NCBI RefSeq assembly: GCF_900196725.1
Contig: NZ_FZMP01000009.1
Coordinates: 1 to 58,439, forward strand
Direction: 5' to 3'
Length of the DNA stretch: 58,439 nucleotides
DNA from: Candidatus Methanoperedens nitratireducens
Lineage (GTDB): Archaea; Halobacteriota; Methanosarcinia; Methanosarcinales; Methanoperedenaceae
Under the pieces are notes generated by a model. It saw nothing but the letters and a program-made list of their open reading frames with translations. It did no database searches and had not been told where the DNA came from. Below are positions 9,175 to 16,713 of the stretch, in pieces. Made by a program: the position numbers and the translations under genes. Every line of letters starts with the position of its first letter. Positions within the stretch are counted from its first letter, which is position 1.

Positions 9175-9513
9175 CTATTTCACAAAATCGCTCTCAAGCT
9201 TGAGCGAATAGAAGAAGATGACATCGCCCTCAGGCACCTCTTTCCAGAGACCTTTATCAACGCAGCCTTCGCCAAGCTCCTTGACCAGTCCTTCATATGT
9301 GACCGCGCCGATCTTATCGATGTTCACAGCCATGCTCTCAAACCTTCCATTGCTTGCATTGCGCACCCTGTAAATCCCTTTGTTGAAGAACCTGGAAGAT
9401 ATCAGGGTGGTCTTACCGCTTTCCATCGCTTCCTTTATTTTAAGCTCATCAATGTCAAGGACGTTCCCTATCCTCTCGATTTCAAGTTTGAATTTCAATG
9501 TAGTGTAGTTCAA
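9175..9513 (-). CDS. DUF473 family protein
   Basis: A small conserved methanogen protein of about 112 residues, matching the DUF473 family in length and in the stretch ISSRFFNKGIYRVRNAS. The C-terminus reads EVPEGDVIFFYSLKLES. No transmembrane segment or signal peptide is seen, so it is probably cytoplasmic. The start is uncertain: a GTG at 9520-9522 would overlap its own AGGTGA site, so I prefer the TTG at 9511-9513, four bases after AGGTGAT. It lies 35 bp upstream of the RNase Z stop, on the same strand as RNase Z. The function is unknown. Confidence 0.75.
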   Translation of the reverse strand: MNYTTLKFKLEIERIGNVLDIDELKIKEAMESGKTTLISSRFFNKGIYRVRNASNGRFESMAVNIDKIGAVTYEGLVKELGEGCVDKGLWKEVPEGDVIFFYSLKLESDFVK

Positions 9514-9547
9514 CCCGATCACCTTTTGAGTATGTAATTGCGTGTAT

Positions 9548-10465
9548 TTAATGTTTATCGGAAAGTGGTATTTCGATTTCCATAAATTCCTGTGCGATTT
9601 TCACGTTTCCAAATATGTTTTTTGCATCCCGCATAAGCAGCTCCGTGCTTTCGGAGTACCTTGAACTGATATGGGTCAGCACAAGTTGCTTTACTCCTGC
9701 TTCTCTGGCAAGATGAGCGGCTTCCCCGGCTGTCGTGTGCTTTGTTTCAAGAGCCCAGTCGTGAAGTTCATCAGCCAGCGTCCCGTCATGGATGAGCAGG
9801 TCTGCACATTCGCTCTCTTTTGCAAGAGATTCGCAAGGACGCGTATCGCCGCTGTATACGAGTTTCCTGCCGGGTCGCCCCGGTCCCACCACTTCGGAAG
9901 GCATTATTACCCTGCCATTTATGGTAACAGGCTCACCTTTCTGTAACTTTGAGAACAGGGGTCCGACCGGGATCCCAAGCTCGATAGCTCTTTCCCGGTT
10001 GAACCTGCCTGTGCGTTTTTTCTCTTCAAGGACGTAGCCAAGGCTTGGAACACCGTGGTCTGTGGCTACAGCCCTGATGATATAATCCCCTTTATCGATA
10101 ACATCCCCGCCCTCAAGCTCGTACGGGTTTATCTGGAAGCCGAGTTTGTAATAGCCAAGTTCAATAAGTAGCCTTACGAATTGCTTCGTCCAGCGCGGAC
10201 CGTATATATCCAGGGGTTCGGTGCGCCCGTTGAACGACATGGTCTGGATAAGCCCGGGTATGCCTAAAAAATGGTCAGCATGGAAGTGCGTAATAAATAT
10301 CGAGGTGAGCTTCATGCCCGTCTTTGCGCGCATCATCTGCTGCTGCGTTCCTTCGCCGCAGTCAAACAGCATCATCTCCCCGTCCCTGTTGATAAATATC
10401 GCAGAAGGGTTGCGATTTATGGTAGGGAGCGTCCCGCCTGTCCCGAGAAAAATTACACGAAGCAT
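9548..10465 (-). CDS. rnz: Ribonuclease Z
   Basis: A 305-residue tRNA 3' processing endonuclease of the metallo-beta-lactamase fold, of the short (RNase ZS) length. The zinc motif HFHADH lies at about residues 59-64 within FITHFHADHFLGIPGL. The downstream motifs are all present: TDHGVPSLGY (His motif), YSGDTRPCESL (motif IV Asp), LLIHDGT, and the AxDxHxT-like KHTTAGEAAHLA with LTHISSRY. The enzyme removes the 3' trailer from pre-tRNA in the cytoplasm, and tRNA-Gln at the right end of this window would be a typical substrate because it has no encoded CCA. The start ATG is followed by the standard beta-strand LRVIFLGTGGTLPT. Confidence 0.95.
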   Translation of the reverse strand: MLRVIFLGTGGTLPTINRNPSAIFINRDGEMMLFDCGEGTQQQMMRAKTGMKLTSIFITHFHADHFLGIPGLIQTMSFNGRTEPLDIYGPRWTKQFVRLLIELGYYKLGFQINPYELEGGDVIDKGDYIIRAVATDHGVPSLGYVLEEKKRTGRFNRERAIELGIPVGPLFSKLQKGEPVTINGRVIMPSEVVGPGRPGRKLVYSGDTRPCESLAKESECADLLIHDGTLADELHDWALETKHTTAGEAAHLAREAGVKQLVLTHISSRYSESTELLMRDAKNIFGNVKIAQEFMEIEIPLSDKH

Positions 10466-10573
10466 AAAGTGCTTAATTGCGTTGGGGATTTAAATAGGTC
10501 ACTTAGCTTTAAATGAAAAATTACTTCTGTACATTAAATTATCATATTACTCCCAGTTATCTCTTTCGAGGGT

Positions 10574-10612
10574 AAATATTATATATGGTAATGTTCTATT
10601 ATGCACTGGTGA
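10574..10612 (+). promoter_or_regulatory. TATA box and GGTGA ribosome binding site of thrC
   Basis: An archaeal TATA element (AAATATTATATATGG, 10574-10588) lies about 38 bases upstream of the thrC ATG, and a GGTGA ribosome binding site (10608-10612) lies six bases before it. The leader is therefore short, roughly 10-15 bases. Confidence 0.6.
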
Positions 10613-10618
10613 AGTTTA

Positions 10619-11893
10619 ATGAGTCGTGTCATCGGTTTGAAATGCAGGGAATGCGGTGCGGAATACCCTGCTATTATCCAGAATACATGTTATGAGTGCT
10701 TCGGGCCTCTTGAAGTCAATTACGACTGGGATTATATTTCAGATAATATCAGCAAGGAAAAAATCGCGGCAGGACCGAAATCCATATGGAGGTATGCCGA
10801 CCTCCTGCCTGTTGAATCGGAGAGGCGCATTGATCTGGGTGCGGGTTTTAACACCCTTCACCATGCAGACCGCCTAGGCGCAGCGCTCGGTCTAAAAGAA
10901 CTTTATATCCTTGACGAATCAGTGAACCCGACAAATTCATTTAAAGACAGGGTTACTTCAGTGGCTCTTTCAAAGGCTCTTGAATTCGATGTCAAGGCTG
11001 TGGGATGCGCAAGTACGGGCAACCTCGCAGCGGCAGTTGGCGCGCACGCGGCAAAAGCCGGATTACCTGCATACATCTTCATCCCGGGTACAATAGAGCT
11101 TGGCAAGATAGTCCAGATGCTGGTATATGGTCCCCATGTGATCGCAGTGGAAGGGACATACGATGATGCCAACCGCCTTGCAAGCGAAGTGGCGGATTCT
11201 CATCCGGACTGGGCTTTTGTTAACATTAACATCCGCCCGTATTACACGGAAGGCTCAAAGACACTGGCTTATGAGACTGCCGAGCAGCTCGGCTGGCAGA
11301 CACCGGACCACATCGTTGCACCGCTTGCAAGCGGCGCGCTACTTTGCGCTATCTCGCGCGGCTATAAAGATCTTGAACGCGTCGGATTGGTGGACGGGGC
11401 AGATGTAAAGTTATCAGGCTCACAGCCCCTTAACTGTTCTCCCATAGCGACCGCGGTACAGAACAACAGCGAAGTCGTGCCGGTCAGGAACTTTGAGACC
11501 GTGGCTCACAGCCTTGCGATAGGCAACCCCGCAGACGGCTACTATGCCAAGAAGACTATCCTGGATTCAGGCGGTTATGCAGCCACACCAACAGATGCCG
11601 AGATAATCGAAGCCATCCATCTCCTTGCAAGAACAGAGGGCATATTCACCGAACCCGCAGGCGGCACGACCGTTGCCGGCTTAAAGAAACTGGTGGAAAG
11701 CGGTCACATACAGCCTGATGAGCGTGTGGTCGTTTACGTTACAGGGAACGGTCTTAAAGCACAGGATACGCTCCTCAAGTCGCTGCAGCGCCCGCCCGTG
11801 ATCAAGCCTATGCTGGGCGAGTTCGAGCAGCTTGTAGCACCAAAATTTGATATTCATAAGCAGCAGGAGATAGCACCTCTTGCGCGGACATAA
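10619..11893 (+). CDS. thrC: Threonine synthase
   Basis: A 424-residue fold-type II PLP enzyme that converts O-phosphohomoserine to threonine. An N-terminal zinc-ribbon-like pair (C9-x2-C12 and C24-x2-C27) is typical of archaeal enzymes. The PLP lysine is K109 in NPTNSFKDR. Other signatures are CASTGNLAAAVGAHAAKAG (phosphate/substrate loop), NINIRPYYTEGSKT and TEPAGGTTVAG. The gene is followed after 11 bp by a ubiquitin-like sulfur carrier gene with its own GGTGAT site, so the two are almost certainly cotranscribed. That linkage leaves open a second role in sulfur chemistry, because cysteate synthase and CysM-type enzymes are relatives. The family call is firm; the substrate could be checked against cysteate synthase residues. 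Confidence 0.9.
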   Translation: MSRVIGLKCRECGAEYPAIIQNTCYECFGPLEVNYDWDYISDNISKEKIAAGPKSIWRYADLLPVESERRIDLGAGFNTLHHADRLGAALGLKELYILDESVNPTNSFKDRVTSVALSKALEFDVKAVGCASTGNLAAAVGAHAAKAGLPAYIFIPGTIELGKIVQMLVYGPHVIAVEGTYDDANRLASEVADSHPDWAFVNINIRPYYTEGSKTLAYETAEQLGWQTPDHIVAPLASGALLCAISRGYKDLERVGLVDGADVKLSGSQPLNCSPIATAVQNNSEVVPVRNFETVAHSLAIGNPADGYYAKKTILDSGGYAATPTDAEIIEAIHLLARTEGIFTEPAGGTTVAGLKKLVESGHIQPDERVVVYVTGNGLKAQDTLLKSLQRPPVIKPMLGEFEQLVAPKFDIHKQQEIAPLART

Positions 11894-11904
11894 AGGTGAT
11901 ATAA

Positions 11905-12180
11905 ATGGTAAAAATAAGATTCTCTTCTGCATTAAGCAATGTTACGCATGCACGTGAAACGACCCTGGAACTTGGTGACACGAATGTAAAAGCCGTGCTG
12001 GATAAGCTTATTGAGCAGTACGGAGCCGAGCTTGAGCGCCGCATACTTGATAAGGGCGAAGTGAGAAGGTTCGTGAACCTGTATGTGAACGGTGAGGACA
12101 TAAGACACTTAAGCGGTCTTAACAGCCCTGTGAAAGACACGGATGAGATATCAATACTACCCGCGGTGAGCGGAGGATAA
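11905..12180 (+). CDS. MoaD/ThiS-like ubiquitin-like sulfur carrier (SAMP-type)
   Basis: A 91-residue beta-grasp protein ending in the di-glycine needed for adenylation and thiocarboxylation (ILPAVSGG). The N-terminus MVKIRFSSALSNVTH and the internal LYVNGEDIRHL match the MoaD/SAMP family. Such proteins carry sulfur for molybdopterin synthesis or tRNA thiolation, or are attached to lysines as protein modifiers. The GGTGAT ribosome binding site at 11895-11900 is well placed, and the gene directly follows thrC. No molybdenum cofactor genes lie nearby. The tRNA thiolase NcsA at 53.3-54.2 kb is a possible client, but that is inference. Confidence 0.85.
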   Translation: MVKIRFSSALSNVTHARETTLELGDTNVKAVLDKLIEQYGAELERRILDKGEVRRFVNLYVNGEDIRHLSGLNSPVKDTDEISILPAVSGG

Positions 12181-12261
12181 TACTCACTTTAAGTTTGTAT
12201 TTATTTTTGTGTTATCAGTCCTTATAATAGAGATTTTACGCTAGCTTGATAATAGTTTGCT

Positions 12262-12609
12262 TCAAGTCTTGCTTTCACTTGGAATAATCTTCTCAAGCCC
12301 AGCTATCAAAGGTGGAAGATCTTCGGTAATGGTTTTCCAGAGAATATCCAGATTGATGTCAAAATATGCATGAATTAGACGATTCCTCATACCTATGATA
12401 TTCTGCTAGGGGATATGCGAATACTTATTTTGGCTTTCTTTTGTTACATTAGCGGCAGCTTCTCCAATGATTTCAATTGATTTTATGAGAGCAAGTACAA
12501 GTTTTCGGTCTGTGTCGAGTGATTTTCTGGATTTATTTTGGGCAAAGGACATAGCTTCCCTAGCAGCGTCAAGCATGTGATGCATGCGTACAGAATCATC
12601 CTTCCACAT
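12262..12609 (-). pseudogene. HepT-like HEPN toxin with in-frame TAG before its catalytic motif
   Basis: The frame is 116 codons with a TAG at 12406-12408 (codon 68) and the natural TGA at 12262-12264. The first 67 residues ([20 protein letters not shown] at the start, IKSIEIIGEAAANV later) are a typical HEPN/DUF86 N-terminus. After the TAG the same frame continues QNIIGMRNRLIHAYFDINL, which holds the Rx4H ribonuclease motif (RNRLIH). HepT proteins normally have Trp at the TAG position (IPWxxIIGMRN), so a single TGG to TAG change explains it. The truncated product lacks the toxic RNase motif. It overlaps the mntA start-side gene by 14 bases, the usual operon arrangement. Readthrough or an assembly error are the alternatives. 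Confidence 0.85.
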
Positions 12610-12919
12610 ACTGCTCCTCTGCCGAATTAAGAACCTCTTTTCGGAAATAAGAACTCAGGTCTTGCGGCGTTCTTAGATCTACTTTTCTCCCAAGGATTTC
12701 AGACAACTCAATTTCCATACCAGCAAGTCTAATAAGTCCGGGTATATGGTCCGGGTCAAATTCAACAAGCAAATCAATATCACTGTCTGGTCTGAAATCG
12801 CCATGGAGAACGGAGCCGAAAAGCGATAATTTACGAATGTGGTTTCGCTTGCAGAATTCGGCAATCTTTTCTTTAGGCAGGTCAATGGTTTTTTTATCTG
12901 ATTCATCGATTTTGTACAT
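12596..12919 (-). CDS. mntA: MntA-like nucleotidyltransferase antitoxin
   Basis: A 107-residue minimal nucleotidyltransferase. The fold signature [20 protein letters not shown] fits the GS-x10-DxD pattern with both metal-binding aspartates. MntA antitoxins neutralise HepT by AMPylating a tyrosine near the HEPN active site. The C-terminus ([15 protein letters not shown]) overlaps the hepT start by 14 bases, so the antitoxin is made first. The ORF is intact although the toxin is interrupted, the combination expected if toxin activity was lost and the antitoxin remained. Both genes are AT-rich relative to thrC. The gene symbol is by family only. Confidence 0.85.
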   Translation of the reverse strand: MYKIDESDKKTIDLPKEKIAEFCKRNHIRKLSLFGSVLHGDFRPDSDIDLLVEFDPDHIPGLIRLAGMEIELSEILGRKVDLRTPQDLSSYFRKEVLNSAEEQYVEG

Positions 12920-12947
12920 TCTAACTATATATTATTATGAATAACTA

Positions 12948-13490
12948 TTAAACCTCTTCCTTTTCAAAAATCTTTATCTTTGTCTGCGCCAGCAGGATAA
13001 TTTTTCCTATTAATATCCCGATAAGCATGCCGCCTATCACATCCGTCGGGAAATGCACCCCCACGTATATCCTGCTCAAAGCCACAAAGAAAGAAAAAGC
13101 ACAGAGATATTTACCGTACTCGGGACGGAACCTTGACGCGATAGTAGCCGCAATAAAACTCAGCTCCGTATGCCCTGAAGGGAAGGACAGGTCGGATTCG
13201 GGTGGCGTCAATAACCTTGTGGACTCTATCTGTTCATAAGGCCTTGTCCTGTCAAAAATAATTTTTAACGGATAGGTAAAAATCACCCCTGCAGTAATCC
13301 CGAATGCCATAAGCAGGGCGAGTTTCCTCTCTTTTCTGAACCAGAAATAAGCGGTGAGGAGGCTCCAGAAAACATACGTAAGTAATTTCAGGCTCGGAAA
13401 GACGGTATCAAAAACCGGGTTCGTGATATCGTGATTGATGTACAGAAAAGTCAAGCGGTCTACTGATTCAAGATATATTAAAAAGTCCAT
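12948..13490 (-). CDS. PAP2-family membrane phosphatase
   Basis: A 180-residue integral membrane phosphatase with the three acid-phosphatase motifs: KIIFDRTRPYEQ (K-x6-RP), FPSGHTE (PSGH) and SRIYVGVHFPTD (SR-x5-H-x3-D). Four to five hydrophobic segments surround them. Family members dephosphorylate lipid phosphates such as polyprenyl diphosphate or phosphatidic acid at the membrane. It is divergent from the glycan operon that begins about 200 bp away, so recycling of the polyprenyl carrier used in glycosylation is a reasonable inference. The substrate cannot be read from sequence. Confidence 0.9.
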   Translation of the reverse strand: MDFLIYLESVDRLTFLYINHDITNPVFDTVFPSLKLLTYVFWSLLTAYFWFRKERKLALLMAFGITAGVIFTYPLKIIFDRTRPYEQIESTRLLTPPESDLSFPSGHTELSFIAATIASRFRPEYGKYLCAFSFFVALSRIYVGVHFPTDVIGGMLIGILIGKIILLAQTKIKIFEKEEV

Positions 13491-13629
13491 TGTTATTATT
13501 CCTTAATACCATGATATTCTCTCAAACAGCTCAGAGGCTATATTTTCACTTTTTCGACCCTTTGATATTTTTTTGCCATATCAGAAAATTGCATCGTCCT
13601 TTTCCTGAACCTTATATCATTCAGCAGGA

Positions 13630-13677
13630 TATAAATTTTTTCAAAATTAAATTGATTGGCTAACATCACTTATATAA
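13630..13677 (+). promoter_or_regulatory. Two candidate TATA boxes for the glycan operon
   Basis: GGATATAAATTTTT around 13628-13640 and TTATATAAG at 13669-13677 both look like archaeal TATA elements. The second is about 28 bases before the GTG at 13701 and would give a leaderless or nearly leaderless message from that codon. Confidence 0.4.
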
Positions 13678-13700
13678 GCAATAATAACAAATTAAAGGAT

Positions 13701-15011
13701 GTGAGAACGGCAATACTTGGTGGTGGTCTTACCGGTATTACTCTTGCCCGTCTGCTTCAGAAAAAGGGTGAAGAGGTGACAGTCCTTGAGCGAGAACCTG
13801 ATTATGGCGGATTATGCCGTTCCATGAGCAATTCCGGATTCACTTTTGACAGGGGAGGCTCGCACATCATTTTCAGCCGTGATACAGAAGTCCTCACATT
13901 CATACGCGATGTGCTCGGAGAGAACAGCCAGCAGAACAGACGCAATACAAAAATTTTCTATAAGGGGCTGTATATCAAATATCCCTTTGAAAATGGGTTG
14001 TACCAGCTTCCCAAAGAAGATCTCTTCTTCTGTATTAATGAATTTATCAGGACAATGATCGCCGTTGAAAAAGGTGAACTGGAACCACCAAAGAATTTTC
14101 GTGAGTGGATCATCTATACCTTCGGGAAAGGCATTGCTGATTTGTACTTGATTCCCTACAATGAAAAAATCTGGAAATTTCCAGCAGAGCGGATGTCATT
14201 GCACTGGGTAGAGGGGCGCATTCCCCGCCCTCCCGTGGAAGACGTGATAAAGTCAGCCATAGGTATTGAGACAGAAGGGTACACCCACCAGGCAGTTTTC
14301 AGTTATCCCAAAAAAGGAGGGATAGAGGCATTAATCAGGGCAATTGCCCTGCCCATCAAAGAGAAAATACGCACAGGGTTTCCCGTATCTTCTATCAGGG
14401 AGAAAGACGGGATTTTTACTATCACTGACGGCACTTACAAAGTCACTGCTGACCGCTGTATATCGACCATACCACTACAAGAGCTATTAAGATGCCTTGA
14501 TGACGTCCCCGAACGTGTCCGGATATCCTGTGATGAGTTAAAGTATAATTCACTCGCCTGTGTTTTTATTGGCATAAAGGGAAAAGTTCCAGATATTTCA
14601 TGGCTGTATGTCCATGAAAAAGATTTAGGCTTATTTAACCGGGTCTCATTTCCCTCTAATTACAGTCCTGAGGTGGCGCCTCCAGGGCACTCATCGATGC
14701 TCGTCGAGATAACTTATCACAAAGGAGATCATGTATCAGCCATGCCAGACCGGGAAATTATCAACCATACTATAGCAGCACTAAAAAATATGAATATTAT
14801 CAAAACTCATAACGAGGTAGTGTATACCGCACTGGAGCGGCAAAAGTATGCATATGTTATCTATGACCTTGATTATTTAAGGAATATCGCCATAGTTAAA
14901 GACTTCTGTATGAAGAGAAGTATTATGCTTGTCGGACGTTTTGCAGAGTTCGAATATCTTAATATGGATGGTTGCATTAGTAATGCCCTTAATTTTACGA
15001 GGAACAGATAA
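13701..15011 (+). CDS. FAD-dependent oxidoreductase (protoporphyrinogen oxidase / UDP-galactopyranose mutase-like)
   Basis: The protein has an N-terminal Rossmann dinucleotide motif (AILGGGLTGITLARLL), an acidic strand end (VTVLERE), and the DRGGSHIIF substrate-proximal loop of the amine oxidase/UGM-like group. The C-terminus has a second FAD contact (LVGRFAEFEYLNMDGC). In glycan clusters such enzymes isomerise or oxidise nucleotide sugars, so a sugar-modifying role is likely here. The frame is open from a TTG at 13656, but the GTG at 13701 starts directly before the conserved strand and lies correctly below a TATA box, so I place the start there; the longer form is possible. It overlaps the next gene by one base (TAATG). 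Composition is AT-rich relative to housekeeping neighbours. Confidence 0.8.
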   Translation: MRTAILGGGLTGITLARLLQKKGEEVTVLEREPDYGGLCRSMSNSGFTFDRGGSHIIFSRDTEVLTFIRDVLGENSQQNRRNTKIFYKGLYIKYPFENGLYQLPKEDLFFCINEFIRTMIAVEKGELEPPKNFREWIIYTFGKGIADLYLIPYNEKIWKFPAERMSLHWVEGRIPRPPVEDVIKSAIGIETEGYTHQAVFSYPKKGGIEALIRAIALPIKEKIRTGFPVSSIREKDGIFTITDGTYKVTADRCISTIPLQELLRCLDDVPERVRISCDELKYNSLACVFIGIKGKVPDISWLYVHEKDLGLFNRVSFPSNYSPEVAPPGHSSMLVEITYHKGDHVSAMPDREIINHTIAALKNMNIIKTHNEVVYTALERQKYAYVIYDLDYLRNIAIVKDFCMKRSIMLVGRFAEFEYLNMDGCISNALNFTRNR

Positions 15012-15988
15012 TGCGAGTGAACATTTTTGCTGAGGATATTCTTTCTCTTAAATATATCGGATGTTCAACAGTAGCAAAGACGCTTTACAATCAGTTATCC
15101 CTGATGCCGGACATAGATGTATCATGGAATTCGGGTAGCTATGACTTTGATGTTGTTCATTACCACACTTTCGGACCATTATCTCTTCTAAATAGGAAAT
15201 ATTCCCACGGTGTCAAAATATTAACCGCGCACTCCACACCTCGTGTCAATGAAGGAAATCTGGCATTCAGCAGATCCATCAATAATTATTATCCCGATAT
15301 CTATCGAAGGTTTGATCATATCATCAACATTTCAGCACCATGCCAGCGCGAAATCGAACAAATGCTGCCGGATATTCCTACCACGCTGATACCCAATGGA
15401 ATTGATCGGGATTATTTCAAAAGAGATGAAGATAAACGGAAGAGTTTCAGGGAAAAATTAAAAATTAAGGATGATGAAAAAGTAGTGCTCACTGTGGCAC
15501 AGCAGACGCCGCGCAAGGGGATATATGATTTTATTAAACTCTCAAGAACGTATCCCGGAATACGGTGGATCTGGATTGGCGGAGTTCCCTATGGGGCGTT
15601 CTCAAAAGATTATTTTCAGATAAAATTAATGAAAAGCCTTTGCAAAGATAATACTACATTTACCGGGTTTATCCCTGATATCATAGAAGCCTACAGTGGA
15701 GCAGATGTATTTTTCATGCCTTCTTATGCGGAAACTTTTGGACTGGTAATACTGGAGGCATTAGCCTGCGATCTGCCTGTAGTTGCCCGTGGGATACCGG
15801 AATTCAGAGAGATTTATGGAGGCGTGGTGCAGTTCTTTAATAATATACAGGAGGCTGCAGCGCATATCACAGATGATGATTCATTAGGGCGCTATTCTAT
15901 CGGCTCACGCGCTTTCACCGAGCAGTATGATATTAAAAATATTGCAAATATGCATTGCAGTCTTTATAGGAGGTTAATCGAAGCATGA
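15011..15988 (+). CDS. Glycosyltransferase family 4 (GT-B)
   Basis: A 325-residue retaining glycosyltransferase. The C-terminal GT1/GT4 domain has VVLTVAQQTPRKGIYDFI (acceptor/donor hinge), the segment TFTGFIPDIIEAYSGADVFF, and the ESE-type nucleotide-sugar motif ETFGLVILEALACDLPVVA. The N-terminal half has the expected D-V-V-H-Y-H and A-H-S-T-P loops. It is shorter than many GT4 enzymes but appears complete. It probably adds a sugar to a lipid-linked or envelope glycan at the cytoplasmic face of the membrane. It overlaps the upstream gene by one base and the downstream GT2 by four bases, a tight three-gene operon. Confidence 0.9.
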   Translation: MRVNIFAEDILSLKYIGCSTVAKTLYNQLSLMPDIDVSWNSGSYDFDVVHYHTFGPLSLLNRKYSHGVKILTAHSTPRVNEGNLAFSRSINNYYPDIYRRFDHIINISAPCQREIEQMLPDIPTTLIPNGIDRDYFKRDEDKRKSFREKLKIKDDEKVVLTVAQQTPRKGIYDFIKLSRTYPGIRWIWIGGVPYGAFSKDYFQIKLMKSLCKDNTTFTGFIPDIIEAYSGADVFFMPSYAETFGLVILEALACDLPVVARGIPEFREIYGGVVQFFNNIQEAAAHITDDDSLGRYSIGSRAFTEQYDIKNIANMHCSLYRRLIEA

Positions 15989-16683
15989 TATCTGTAATTG
16001 TCCCCACCTACAATGAAGAAGCCAGCATTACAACCTGTCTTAAGTCCCTCAGCCATCAGACACTTAATAGGAATGAATATGAACTTATAGTAGTTGATGG
16101 AAATTCGAAGGACAGAACATGTGAACTGGCACGGGCATATGCGGATGAAGTTATAACCCAGACAAGCAAAAAGGTAGGAGGGGCCAGGAATGACGGTGTA
16201 TTACGCGCAGAGGGAGATATCATTGCTACCACCGATGCAGACTGCATTATTCCTCCCGGATGGCTTGAGATAATAAAGGATGATTTTGAGTCAAATGATA
16301 TTGTTCAACTTTATGGGACTGTTTATCCGATTGAAGAGGGGATAAAACATAAGCTCTCACTTATGGGTGCAAACACTTTCTCACGGATCGGATATTATAC
16401 CCGCGCCCTGTATTATACGCTGGGATGCAACACTGCATTCGATAAAAAAGCTTTCGTCAAGGCTGGCATGTACCGGTGCATCGATGCAGGCGATGATCTT
16501 GAGGTCGCTCAGAGGATGCGAAAAATAGGGCGTGTGATGCTGGATGATCGTATGAAAGTCGGATTCTCAATGCGCAGGTTCCAGCAATTCGGGACGATAA
16601 AATCGGTCTATGAATGGCTATACATAGTTACTAATGGGGGCAAAGCTTCAAAATACTCATACTCGAAACGAAATTACAAATAA
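15985..16683 (+). CDS. Glycosyltransferase family 2 (GT-A)
   Basis: A 232-residue inverting glycosyltransferase. It begins with the standard ISVIVPTYNEEASITTCL, has the VVDGNSKDRT segment, and a metal-binding DxD-type motif in ATTDADCIIP near residue 85. The acceptor-side ED-type motif is DAGDDLEVAQRMR near 170. No membrane segments follow the catalytic domain, so it acts in the cytoplasm or at the membrane surface. It overlaps the GT4 gene by ATGA. With the oxidoreductase and GT4 it would build one or two residues of a glycan, plausibly an N-glycan for the heavily sequon-bearing surface proteins in this window; that link is inference. Confidence 0.9.
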   Translation: MISVIVPTYNEEASITTCLKSLSHQTLNRNEYELIVVDGNSKDRTCELARAYADEVITQTSKKVGGARNDGVLRAEGDIIATTDADCIIPPGWLEIIKDDFESNDIVQLYGTVYPIEEGIKHKLSLMGANTFSRIGYYTRALYYTLGCNTAFDKKAFVKAGMYRCIDAGDDLEVAQRMRKIGRVMLDDRMKVGFSMRRFQQFGTIKSVYEWLYIVTNGGKASKYSYSKRNYK

Positions 16684-16713
16684 CCGAAAAACATATCCTG
16701 TGGACCTATCCTG

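Noticed and set aside
12406-12408. The HepT TAG as a pyrrolysine codon
   Set aside because: The position is normally Trp, one base change explains it, and no pyl genes are visible in the window. Kept only as an alternative to test.
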